Positions 44,801 through 51,876 of a stretch of DNA of 64,000 bases are shown here, piece after piece. The number at the start of each line of letters is the position of its first letter. Within the stretch, counting starts at the first letter, position 1. Position numbers and translations under genes: made by a program. The DNA is taken from positions 11,023-75,022 of the forward strand of contig CAZWFQ010000006.1 of the NCBI GenBank assembly GCA_964633225.1, read 5' to 3'. The DNA is from JAKQIM01 sp964633225 (GTDB taxonomy: Bacteria; Chloroflexota; Anaerolineae; Anaerolineales; UBA4823). The notes under the pieces are model-generated. The model made no database searches and was not told the origin of the DNA. It worked only from the letters and a program-made list of their open reading frames with translations.

Positions 44801-46666
44801 GGCGATGCCAGCTTCGCCTATGATATCAACTACGGCGTCGTGTACTATGACCTGAACATCGAGGTCAATGAAGCCATGACCATCACCAGCGTAGGCATCT
44901 ACGACGGGTTGGCTGGCGTAACCGGCCCCATGATTGCGAACCTGGTCACCGGGCCCATCACCGTCACTGCCGGGGATACCTTCAGTGACAGCGGCTACTT
45001 CCTCTTCACCGACACAATGGCCCTGGCCGATGGCGAACTGTACATCAACGTGTTAACCGAGGCCTATCCGGATGGCGAGCTGCGCGGCCAGGTGTCTGCC
45101 GTTCCTTCTGGCGACGGCGCCGGCAATGCCTATTACATCGATGAGATCGAAGCCCTGCCCTGGTTGGAAGGCAGCAAAGAAGCGCATCCCTACATGCCGC
45201 TCTTTGATTACCCCAGCCCGAACGCCATGCAAACCGGCACCATCGGCATCACCCATCGCGCTCAGCCCAGCCTGGAGAACCCCGGCCTGGACTACCTGGG
45301 CCGCTCGGTTTACACCACCTTTGGCCTGGAGAGCGTCAACAACGGCGTTGATGGTATCTGGCGCGAAGATCTGTTAGGCTACTTCTTCGCCTGGGCCATG
45401 GACGAGCCAACCGTCACCATCAGCGACACCACCAGCGAAAACACAGCCAACCTCACCACCCTCCTGGCGGAGACGCCCGATGATGCTGTCAAGTTCCGCT
45501 GGGACTTTGGCGATGGCTCAGCCTTCACCGACTGGAGCACGATGCCGTTCATCTCGCACTACTACGCTGCCTGCGGCGACTACACCGCCCGCGTCGAGAT
45601 GATCAACATCTTCGGCAACCATACCATCGGCGAAGCCGTCATCACCGTCAGCCAGTGCCCCGAAGTGGGCGACCTGGAAGTGACCCCGCTGGCAGATGCT
45701 CAAACGGGCTCCATCGGCGAGACGATCAAGTACACCCTCGAGATCACCAACAACGGCACCACCGATGATATCTTCGATATCACCGTCAGCGGCAACGCCT
45801 GGGACGTGGTGCTCCCCGAGCCGGTCGGCCCCCTGGCCCCCGGCGAAAGCGCTGTGGTTGAGATCGCAACCACCATCCCGCTCACCGTCATGGGTGGCAC
45901 AAGCGACGTGGCAGAGGTCACCTTCACCTCCCGGGTTGACACAACCCAAGAGGCGATCGCTGTCCTGGTCACCAGCGCTGAGATCCTGGTGGGCGACGTG
46001 ACCGTGTCTCCGCTGGCCAGCCTGCAAACAGGTAAAGCTGGCGAAACCCTCACCTACACGCTTGAGGTCACCAACAACGGCACCGCCGCTGACACCTTCG
46101 ATGTCGCCGTCACTGGCAATGCCTGGGACGTGGTGCTCCCCGTGTCGGTCGGCCCCCTGGCCCCCGGCGAGAGCGCCGTGGTTGAGATCGCTGTCAGCAT
46201 CCCGCTCACTGCAGTGGGTGGCACAAGCGACGTCGCAGAGGTCACCTTCACCTCGCAGTTTGACCCAACCCAAGAGGTGACCGCAATCCTGGTCACCAGC
46301 GCGGCCATCGAAGAGGGCGGCCTGGAAGTGTCTCCGCTTACAGACGCACAAATGGGCGCAGCCGGCGAGACCATCACCTACACGCTCACGATCACCAACC
46401 TCGGCACCACCGATGACACCTTCGATGTCGCCGTCAGCGGCAACGCCTGGGACGTGGTGCTCCCCGAGCCGGTCGGCCCCCTGGCCCCCGGCGAGAGCGC
46501 CGTGGTTGAGATCGCTGTCACCATCCCGCTCACTGCCACGGGTGGCGCAAGCGATGTCGCAGAAGTCACCTTCACCTCGCAGTTTGACCCAACCCAAGAT
46601 GTGGTAGCCACCCTCACCACGAGCACTGGCTTCCTCATGTACTTCTTGCCTTGGATCACCAAGTAA
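41867..46666 (+). CDS. Large secreted subtilisin-like protease (S8) with PA, CHRD, PKD and tandem repeats
   Basis: A 1599-residue secreted protease. It has a signal peptide (to about AAAAPA), an inhibitor I9-like propeptide, and a subtilase domain with Asp203 (SMDGGAHH), His268 (SHGTHTSS) and Ser609 (GTSMAAPHVTGAA). A PA domain is inserted between His and Ser. Then come a Fn3-like region, a CHRD-like domain (about residues 990-1085), a PKD domain (about 1190-1265) and three 108-residue repeats. The end is hydrophobic: FLMYFLPWITK. The ATG follows a GGAGGA ribosome site. A strong terminator follows the gene. It probably degrades proteins outside the cell; the last residues resemble a C-terminal sorting or anchoring tail. 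Confidence 0.9.
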   Translation: MFKRIRNVVNLLVVLAMLFTMTAAIPAAAAPAENSTPAASIPGASGAETSHRLIVELNSPPLVVWAQTNMVALQTNGKLDSSNPEAQLYLDQLEAEQEAFITDMQSILPDAQVDYFIDEFGAQVDLSYQVVFNGLAIDPGMDTKTAERLLSALPNVKAVYPDYAHQPDLYASVPLINAPVMYESPEIGGIEYAGAGVKVASMDGGAHHAAEMFDGTGYSYPADFPPNGLGMIENNNGKIIASRVYFRSWDPPIPEDANPWPGPGATSHGTHTSSTAAGNEVIAEYGGITTTLSGVAPAAWVMSYRVFYNSVNGIGSFYSAEGIAALEDIAMDGADVLNNSWGGGPTSVGGEFDPLDQALINAANSGVFVTMSNGNAGPGYGTGDHPSSEYINVAASTTDGTYAAGAFSVTAPEPITDTLQDMAYATAAFGAPLPVGEVITYSFVTAESVAPANVLGCDPFPADSLTGKAVLISRGICNFSLKVFNAQQAGASFAVVYNNAAGGDALINMSSGGHPVTISSIFIGYTDGMGMVDWYNTYLDASVATLDTVAVQVGNTPDFIASFSSRGPGAGNVLKPDITAPGVNILAQGYGEVPGEDPHLGYGQASGTSMAAPHVTGAAALLRQVHPDWSNAYIKSALMSTSKYIGVWIDDIINHDPHAQPLDMGAGRLDLTNAADPGVILDPPSLSFGEIVTGTVQTITVNVTSVAETTQVYTLGAELVAGYFPTPTVDALPAISFDVASLSLEPGATASFVVSFDPSQGFIGDNQGHVTLTSADYFAHMPAWARVTPEPFGGVLVIDSDFSSLTSYPDYTAYYTSALDNLGISYDVWDADAHFANPTTIPDAASLAAYDAVIFFTGDHYEPNGTYTVATPLTALDMNILTEYANRGGVVIAMGQDMAAVLASDVYDEGTLFYNFVLGGNWLQDSLTGYDLPSALAVASPDAPAALQGATLDLSGPAWSTTQLLGTQEITPVATANWGDASFAYDINYGVVYYDLNIEVNEAMTITSVGIYDGLAGVTGPMIANLVTGPITVTAGDTFSDSGYFLFTDTMALADGELYINVLTEAYPDGELRGQVSAVPSGDGAGNAYYIDEIEALPWLEGSKEAHPYMPLFDYPSPNAMQTGTIGITHRAQPSLENPGLDYLGRSVYTTFGLESVNNGVDGIWREDLLGYFFAWAMDEPTVTISDTTSENTANLTTLLAETPDDAVKFRWDFGDGSAFTDWSTMPFISHYYAACGDYTARVEMINIFGNHTIGEAVITVSQCPEVGDLEVTPLADAQTGSIGETIKYTLEITNNGTTDDIFDITVSGNAWDVVLPEPVGPLAPGESAVVEIATTIPLTVMGGTSDVAEVTFTSRVDTTQEAIAVLVTSAEILVGDVTVSPLASLQTGKAGETLTYTLEVTNNGTAADTFDVAVTGNAWDVVLPVSVGPLAPGESAVVEIAVSIPLTAVGGTSDVAEVTFTSQFDPTQEVTAILVTSAAIEEGGLEVSPLTDAQMGAAGETITYTLTITNLGTTDDTFDVAVSGNAWDVVLPEPVGPLAPGESAVVEIAVTIPLTATGGASDVAEVTFTSQFDPTQDVVATLTTSTGFLMYFLPWITK
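45668..46624 (+). repeat. Three 324-bp tandem repeats in the subtilase gene
   Basis: Units begin at about 45668, 45992 and 46316 (108 codons each). Each encodes the pattern VxPLxxxQ-xGxxGETxxYT, then NAWDVVLP and VGPLAPGESAVVEIA. A stretch of about 80 bases around NAWDVVLP is nearly identical at DNA level in all three units, so the copies are recent or kept alike by gene conversion. Confidence 0.9.
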
Positions 46667-46703
46667 TAACCGAATCAACGCCCTTCGGGGCAATGTAACA
46701 GAA

Positions 46704-46746
46704 ACAAAAAATGGAGCTGTGCCGCTGGCACAGCTCCATTTTTTGT
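46704..46746 (+). terminator. Terminator with 20-bp perfect stem
   Basis: Arms 46704-46723 and 46727-46746 pair perfectly around a 3-nt loop, and T5 (46746-46750 region) follows. The stem ends in A- and T-tracts, so it can act in both directions. Confidence 0.9.
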
Positions 46747-46797
46747 TTTTTGGATACTTTTAGGGTAAAATAGGGGGGCGGTGAGGCAAACTTCAAA

Positions 46798-48492
46798 ATG
46801 GTTTTGTTGACACGCGAGCAAATTGAAGCCCGCCTGGTCGCTTTGCACCAGGCCAGTTTGGAATTGGTCAGTGACCTCTCGCTGGACGTGGTGTTAGAGC
46901 GCATCGTCAACCTGGCCCGCCAGCAGGTGAGGGCGCGCTACGCCGCCCTGGGAGTGTTGGACGATAAAGGCAAGCTCGAACGTTTCATTCCCGTGGGCAT
47001 GACGCCCGAAGAAGTGCGCCAGATGGCGCACCCCCCATTAGGCATGGGCCTGATCGGCGCCATCCAGCGTGAGCGCCGCACCATCCGCACCCCCGATATG
47101 AACAGCGACCCGCGCCGGGTAGGCTTTCCGGCCCACCACCCGCCCATGCAGTCCTTCTTGGGCGTGCCCATCCTTTCGGGCAGCCAACTACTCGGCCAGA
47201 TCTACCTGACCGACAAAGAAGACCACTTTGAATTCACCCAAGATGATGAGCGCGTCATTGAGACCCTGGCGGCCTATGCTGCCGTAGCCATCAGCAACGC
47301 CAACCTCTATGAAGATCTGGTGCAGCGCGACCGGACCCTGACCCAGCGCAACAAAGACCTGGCCCTGCTCAACAGCGTTGGCGCCGCCCTGGCAGGCTCT
47401 CTGCAAGTAGATGATATCCTCGATCAAACCCTGCGCCAGGTGATGGACTACCTCTCGATCGAGGCCGGCGAGATCTTCTTGGCGCAAGAAGACGGCAGCT
47501 TGAGCCTGGCCCTGCACCGCGGCGAGGCCGCCAAGGCTTTTTGGACCAAAGATCACTTCATCTCTGGCGAGGGCTTTATTGGCATCGTGGCCGAGAGCGG
47601 CAAACCCCTGGTCTCCACTTCTCTCCAACACGATGTGCGCTTTTTGCGCCCGGCGGTTGTGGAGGCTGGCTTCCGCTGTATTGCCTGCATCCCGCTGACG
47701 GCCCGCGGACGCGTGATGGGCGTGCTGGGCATTGCCACCCGCCTCGAGCGCTACCTGGACCAGCGCGAGTTGAGCCTGCTAACAGCCATCGGCAACTGGG
47801 CCGGGTTGACCATTGAAAATGCCCAACTGCACCAGCAGGCCCGCCGCCTGGCAGTGCTGGAAGAGCGCGAGCGCATTGCCATGGACCTGCACGATGGCAT
47901 CATCCAGTCCATTTACGCCGTGGGCCTGGCGCTCGATTATGCCCGCATGGCCATTATGGATGACCCCGCCGACGCCCACGACAAGATCGAGCAGGCCATC
48001 CAGGGCCTCAACGCCACCATCCGCGATATCCGTTCCTATATCCTGGACCTGCGCCCGCCCCAATTCCACGGCGAGGGCCTGATGACTGGCCTGACCCGCC
48101 TGGTGGAAGAGCTGCGCGCCAATACCGGCCTGGAGATCGAGCTGGACGGCCCGGCAGACAATGAAGTCATCTTGCCGGCGCAGTTGGCCACCGCCCTTTT
48201 CCACCTCTGCCAAGAAGCCCTCTCCAACGCCATCAAACACGCCCAGGCCACCCAGGCCAGCGTCAGTCTCTGGCTGGCCCCCGAGCGCGTCTTATTAGAA
48301 ATCTCTGACAACGGACAGGGCTTTGACCTGCGCCGGATGAGCGGCATCTTGGGGCATGGACTCTCGAATATGCACACCCGCGTGCACAAAGTTGGCGGCG
48401 ATGTTGAAATCACCTCTGAACCAGGCAAGGGCACCACGGTCTTGGCCTGGGTGCCGCTCCCCAAAAATGACGATTCTCACCAGTCCCAGTAA
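46798..48492 (+). CDS. GAF-domain sensor histidine kinase (NarL/HisKA_3 type)
   Basis: A 564-residue cytoplasmic sensor kinase with two GAF domains: residues ~20-170 (SFLGVPILSGSQLLGQIYL) and ~195-345 (GFRCIACIPLTARGRVMGVLGIATR). A HisKA_3 dimerisation domain with phospho-acceptor His365 (ERERIAMDLHDGIIQSI) follows, then an HATPase_c domain (LCQEALSNAIKHA, the N-box, and DNGQGFD). No membrane helices are predicted, so it senses an internal signal. No response regulator is adjacent, so the partner is elsewhere. The ATG is 10 nt after a GGTGAGG site; the next gene overlaps its end by 26 bp. Confidence 0.92.
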   Translation: MVLLTREQIEARLVALHQASLELVSDLSLDVVLERIVNLARQQVRARYAALGVLDDKGKLERFIPVGMTPEEVRQMAHPPLGMGLIGAIQRERRTIRTPDMNSDPRRVGFPAHHPPMQSFLGVPILSGSQLLGQIYLTDKEDHFEFTQDDERVIETLAAYAAVAISNANLYEDLVQRDRTLTQRNKDLALLNSVGAALAGSLQVDDILDQTLRQVMDYLSIEAGEIFLAQEDGSLSLALHRGEAAKAFWTKDHFISGEGFIGIVAESGKPLVSTSLQHDVRFLRPAVVEAGFRCIACIPLTARGRVMGVLGIATRLERYLDQRELSLLTAIGNWAGLTIENAQLHQQARRLAVLEERERIAMDLHDGIIQSIYAVGLALDYARMAIMDDPADAHDKIEQAIQGLNATIRDIRSYILDLRPPQFHGEGLMTGLTRLVEELRANTGLEIELDGPADNEVILPAQLATALFHLCQEALSNAIKHAQATQASVSLWLAPERVLLEISDNGQGFDLRRMSGILGHGLSNMHTRVHKVGGDVEITSEPGKGTTVLAWVPLPKNDDSHQSQ

Positions 48493-49282
48493 CCCCAAGC
48501 TCAAGCAGGTACGCCTGCTGCTCCAGCAGCGCAAAGCGCGCGCTGCCAGCGGGCTCTTCGTGGCCGAGGGCATCCGCCACGTGGGCGAGGCCTGCGCCGC
48601 CGGTGCGGCGGTGGAATACATCTGCTATGCTCCCGGCCTGCTGGACAGCGATTTTGCCCACCAGCTCATCCAACAGCAAGAGGCCGCCTCGGTGCCTTGT
48701 TACCCGGTGGATGAAGAGCTCTTTGCCTCCCTGGCAGAGAAGGATAACCCGCCCGGCCTGCTGGCCGTCATCCGCCAGCCGCAGCACAGCCTGGCGGCCC
48801 TGGCTGCTCGGCCCTGGTTGGTGGCCTTGGTGGCGCCCCAAGATCCCGGCAATATCGGCAGCATCCTGCGCGCCATGGACGCCGTGGGCGCAGGCGGCCT
48901 GCTGCTGCTCGACGATCCCGCCCATAACCAGCACTGCGCCGACCCCTACCACCCCAGCGCGGTGCGCGCCAGTATGGGGGCCTTATTTTGGATCCCTTTG
49001 GTGCGGGTGGACTTTGCAACCTTTGCCGCCTGGGCTGCCGGGCAGCCCTACCAGCTCTACGGCACCTCCGCCCATGCCAGCCAGGCCTATGACCAGGTGG
49101 AAAGTTTTGCCCCCCAGCGCGTCTTGCTGTTAGGCAGCGAGCGCGCCGGGCTGCTGCCGCACCAGGCCGCACACTGCCAGCACCTGCTGCGCATGCCCAT
49201 GCAAGGGCGCGTCACCTCCCTCAACCTGGCGGTTGCGGCAGGGGTGATGCTGTATCAAATGCTCGAAAAAACCCCCGGGTAA
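48467..49282 (+). CDS. TrmH/SpoU-family RNA methyltransferase
   Basis: A 271-residue SPOUT methyltransferase. Motif 1 is APQDPGNIGSILRAMDAVGAGGLLLL, motif 2 is LLLGSERAGL and motif 3 is MPMQGRVTSLNLAVAAGVMLYQM. The N-terminal ~100 residues form the RNA-binding L30e-like domain (SNPKLKQVRLLLQQRKAR). It methylates the 2'-OH of a nucleotide in rRNA or tRNA; the target is not clear. The ATG at 48467 lies inside the kinase gene and matches the family start. Confidence 0.92.
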   Translation: MTILTSPSNPKLKQVRLLLQQRKARAASGLFVAEGIRHVGEACAAGAAVEYICYAPGLLDSDFAHQLIQQQEAASVPCYPVDEELFASLAEKDNPPGLLAVIRQPQHSLAALAARPWLVALVAPQDPGNIGSILRAMDAVGAGGLLLLDDPAHNQHCADPYHPSAVRASMGALFWIPLVRVDFATFAAWAAGQPYQLYGTSAHASQAYDQVESFAPQRVLLLGSERAGLLPHQAAHCQHLLRMPMQGRVTSLNLAVAAGVMLYQMLEKTPG

Positions 49283-49373
49283 GCCAACCAACAAACAGGC
49301 GTCCGCGCGCTGTACTTTCCCCCATCACTCAGCCAACGCGGCGCAAAAACAGTCCCCTATGCGTGGGCACTGC

Positions 49374-49631
49374 TCAGCGCGTGCCGCCGGTGGCAGGCTT
49401 AAAGACGTGCGACCAGCCGGTGCCGCTGCAGATCTTACAGCGGTCACGAAACTCGCCCGCCACCACCACGCCCGCTCCAGCACAGTGCGGGCACTTGCGC
49501 GCTGGCTGAGCCACCAAGACGCTGCCTTGCCCATTACATACCAGGCAAATATCGTTGTAATCGCCAAACTTGCCGGTGCCTTCACACCAGGCACAGGTTT
49601 CGGGTGCATATTGCATCACGGGCATGACCAT
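49374..49631 (-). CDS. Small CxxCxGxG zinc-repeat protein
   Basis: An 85-residue protein with four Cys-rich motifs: CAWCEGTG, CLVCNGQG, CPHCAGAG and CKICSGTG. These match the zinc-binding repeats of DnaJ, without a J domain. It could assist protein folding or bind RNA or metal; the role is unknown. The ATG at 49631 is preceded by AGGAG at good spacing (9 nt). A longer frame to 49685 is less likely. Confidence 0.75.
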   Translation of the reverse strand: MVMPVMQYAPETCAWCEGTGKFGDYNDICLVCNGQGSVLVAQPARKCPHCAGAGVVVAGEFRDRCKICSGTGWSHVFKPATGGTR

Positions 49632-49741
49632 AAGCTTGATCTCCTGACAATCGGGTAAAGAGTCCAGGGCAGAGCAGAACACCACTGCCCGCCTATATTA
49701 TATATGGATTCCCACAATGGGTGTGAGGCAGCGGTTAAATC

Positions 49742-49794
49742 AAACGGTGGGGCTGAGCGATGATGCCCCACATCATCACACAGCCCCACCGTTT
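49742..49794. terminator. Compound hairpin, likely bidirectional terminator
   Basis: An outer 14-bp stem (49742-49755 and 49781-49794) encloses an inner perfect 7-bp stem (49759-49765 and 49771-49777) with loop CCCCA. It lies 15 nt beyond the stop of the small membrane protein gene on the minus strand. Confidence 0.7.
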
Positions 49795-49809
49795 TCTATT
49801 AACCAACCA

Positions 49810-50031
49810 TCAAGATAGCGCCGCCACAAACAGCAGCAGCCCCACCAATCCCAGCGGGATGCCCACCAGGGCACCCACCACGGTCAGGGTCAGTACCGCC
49901 CCCACGAACACCAATGCCAACCCCAAAATGCCGGCCACCAGGCGCCCGGTCAACGTCACAATGTAAGCGACCAGGTTAAAGAGCCACACGAATGGCCATA
50001 ACAACCAATGCGTATCTTTCGTTTTGATCAT
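49810..50031 (-). CDS. Small membrane protein of unknown function
   Basis: A 73-residue protein with two hydrophobic segments: WPFVWLFNLVAYIVTLTGRL (about 13-32) and a Gly/Val-rich stretch to the end (GLALVFVGAVLTLTVV). No recognised domain. The ATG at 50031 is preceded by GCGAGG; an ATG at 50055 is possible. A hairpin terminator follows. Confidence 0.6.
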   Translation of the reverse strand: MIKTKDTHWLLWPFVWLFNLVAYIVTLTGRLVAGILGLALVFVGAVLTLTVVGALVGIPLGLVGLLLFVAALS

Positions 50032-50177
50032 CGCAGCCTCGCTTTCTGTTACCATATACGCCTTTCTATCGCAAAGGTTGCACTAAGATTTTGGGGTTGT
50101 CTGAAAAGTGGGGGTTGGAGAGCGGCGAATTCATTCGCCAGATAGCATCCTCTAATCATCCCATTATCATTATTTGC

Positions 50178-50209
50178 TATAATTATCCGCAAGTTACTCC
50201 GATTATAAT
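50178..50209 (+). promoter_or_regulatory. Two TATAAT boxes upstream of msrP
   Basis: TATAAT at 50178-50183 and 50204-50209, the second 29 nt before the msrP ATG. The second sits in the palindrome ATTATAAT, so either strand might use it. A GGCGAAT-TC-ATTCGCC palindrome lies farther upstream at 50124-50139 and could be an operator. Confidence 0.45.
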
Positions 50210-50238
50210 CAAGGCTCGTCCACCTGGAGGTACCTGCC

Positions 50239-51228
50239 ATGCACCGCCTAAAGTTCACCAGCCCCTATAAATCGTCCCAGATCACCCCCGAAGCGGTTTA
50301 CCACAACCGCCCGCGCCGCTCGCGGCGCGACTTCTTGCAAGCCAGCCTGGTGGCGGCGGGTGGGGTGCTCCTGGCTGCCTGTACCAGCCAAGAGGCCGCC
50401 ACCACACACACGCCCCAACCACCAGCCGGGCCTGGCCTCTCGCCGGCGGCGCTCAGTTACGCTGATGAGTTGGGCGATCCGGCCAACACCTTCGAAGCCA
50501 TTACAACCTTCAACAACTATTACGAATTCTCCCTCGACAAAGAATTGGTAGCCCGCAAATCTGAGCGCTTCGCCACTTCCCCCTGGCAGGTAGAAGTGGG
50601 CGGCCTGGTCAACAAGCCCGCCATTTTCGATATTGGCGAGTTGCGCAAGTTTGAACAAGAAGAGCGCGTCTACCGCATGCGCTGCGTGGAGGGTTGGTCG
50701 TTGGTCATCCCCTGGATGGGCTTCCCCCTGCGCAAGCTGCTGGAAAAGGTTGAGCCAACCTCAGAGGCTCGCTACGTGCAGTTCACGGCCCTCTACGACC
50801 CCGCCCGCATGCCAAATCAAGGCCCCACCTCGTACTTCAACTGGCCTTACGTAGAAGGCCTGCGCATGGATGAAGCCATGCACGACCTGACCCTGATGGT
50901 CACCGGCCTGTATGGCAAAGACCTGCTGCCGCAAAACGGCGCCCCCCTGCGCCTGGTTGTGCCCTGGAAATATGGCTTTAAAAGCATCAAGGCCATCGTC
51001 AAAATCGAGCTGGTGCGCGCTGAGCCGGTCTCCTTATGGATGGGGGCTGCGCCCGACGAATACGGCTTCTACGCCAACGTCAACCCCGGTGTGGATCACC
51101 CGCGCTGGACCCAGGCTTCTGAGCGGCGCATCGGCGAGACGGGCCGCCGCCCGACGCTGATGTTCAACGGCTACGAATCCCAGGTCAGCAGCCTGTACGA
51201 GGGCATGGACCTCAAGGTAAATTATTGA
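50239..51228 (+). CDS. msrP: Protein-methionine-sulfoxide reductase catalytic subunit MsrP
   Basis: A 329-residue molybdopterin enzyme that repairs oxidised methionine in exported proteins. The Tat signal has SRRDFLQASL; a lipobox-like LLAAC follows at once, suggesting a lipid-anchored form. The Mo-ligating Cys is in YRMRCVEGWSLVIPW, with the conserved LPQNGAPLRLVVPWKYGFKSIK and the end GYESQVSSLYEGM. GAGG-type ribosome site at 50226. It is followed by msrQ, whose TTG start overlaps its TGA. Confidence 0.95.
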   Translation: MHRLKFTSPYKSSQITPEAVYHNRPRRSRRDFLQASLVAAGGVLLAACTSQEAATTHTPQPPAGPGLSPAALSYADELGDPANTFEAITTFNNYYEFSLDKELVARKSERFATSPWQVEVGGLVNKPAIFDIGELRKFEQEERVYRMRCVEGWSLVIPWMGFPLRKLLEKVEPTSEARYVQFTALYDPARMPNQGPTSYFNWPYVEGLRMDEAMHDLTLMVTGLYGKDLLPQNGAPLRLVVPWKYGFKSIKAIVKIELVRAEPVSLWMGAAPDEYGFYANVNPGVDHPRWTQASERRIGETGRRPTLMFNGYESQVSSLYEGMDLKVNY

Positions 51229-51827
51229 CCCGCATGCAAGCTTTCTTTGACCGCGCCTTCCGCCCCCTCGTCCACCTGGCAGCCCTGGCGCCGCTGGCCC
51301 TGCTGGCCTGGGATGCGCTGAACAACAACCTGACCGTCAATCCCATCCAGGCTGCCATGCAGCGCAGCGGCAAGACCGCCCTGGTGCTCTTGGTGCTTTC
51401 GCTGGCCTGTACCCCGCTGAACACCCTCTTTGGCTTCAAGCCCGCCCTGCGCGTGCGCCGGGCCTTGGGGCTATATGCGTTTCTGTACGCCAGCTTGCAC
51501 TTTGCCATCTTCGTGGCCCTGGATTACGGCTTTGACCTGCCCCTGCTGTGGCAGGATGCGCTCAAGAAGCCCTACGCCCTGCTGGGCTTTGCCGCCGGGC
51601 TGATTTTGCTGGCATTGGCGATCACATCATTCAAGTACTGGCAAAAACGTCTCGGGCGGCACTGGAAGAACCTGCACCGCCTGGCTTACCTGGCGGGCAT
51701 CCTGGCGGCGCTGCATTACATCTGGGTCGTCAAGGCCGATATCCGCCAGCCCCTGGCCTGGGCAGCCATCATCCTTTTGCTCTTACTGCTGCGCTTGCCC
51801 GCCATACGTAGTATACGAAAACGATGA
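51225..51827 (+). CDS. msrQ: Heme-binding membrane subunit MsrQ
   Basis: A 200-residue cytochrome-like membrane protein with six helices that passes electrons from the quinone pool to MsrP. Family signs: NPIQAAMQRSGKTAL, LACTPLNTLFG, RRALGLYAFLYASLHFAIF (heme His) and WKNLHRLAYLAGILAALHYIWV (heme His). The start is TTG at 51225 overlapping the msrP stop; an ATG 9 nt on is possible. Its stop lies inside a long hairpin. Confidence 0.93.
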   Translation: MTRMQAFFDRAFRPLVHLAALAPLALLAWDALNNNLTVNPIQAAMQRSGKTALVLLVLSLACTPLNTLFGFKPALRVRRALGLYAFLYASLHFAIFVALDYGFDLPLLWQDALKKPYALLGFAAGLILLALAITSFKYWQKRLGRHWKNLHRLAYLAGILAALHYIWVVKADIRQPLAWAAIILLLLLLRLPAIRSIRKR

Positions 51828-51861
51828 TGCTGTGCAGCAGTGCACAGCATCATCGTTTTCG
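51816..51861. terminator. Terminator with 21-bp perfect stem overlapping the msrQ stop
   Basis: Arms 51816-51836 and 51841-51861 pair without mismatch around GCAG. TTTT is inside the right arm. It also abuts the leaderless promoter of the next gene, whose TATAAT begins 4 nt after it. Confidence 0.8.
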
Positions 51862-51864
51862 GTA

Positions 51865-51870
51865 TATAAT
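51865..51870 (+). promoter_or_regulatory. -10 box of the zinc-ribbon gene, leaderless arrangement
   Basis: TATAAT ends 6 nt before the ATG at 51877 (spacer CTAAGC). A TGCACA -35-like hexamer lies 18 nt upstream within the hairpin. Confidence 0.6.
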
Positions 51871-51876
51871 CTAAGC

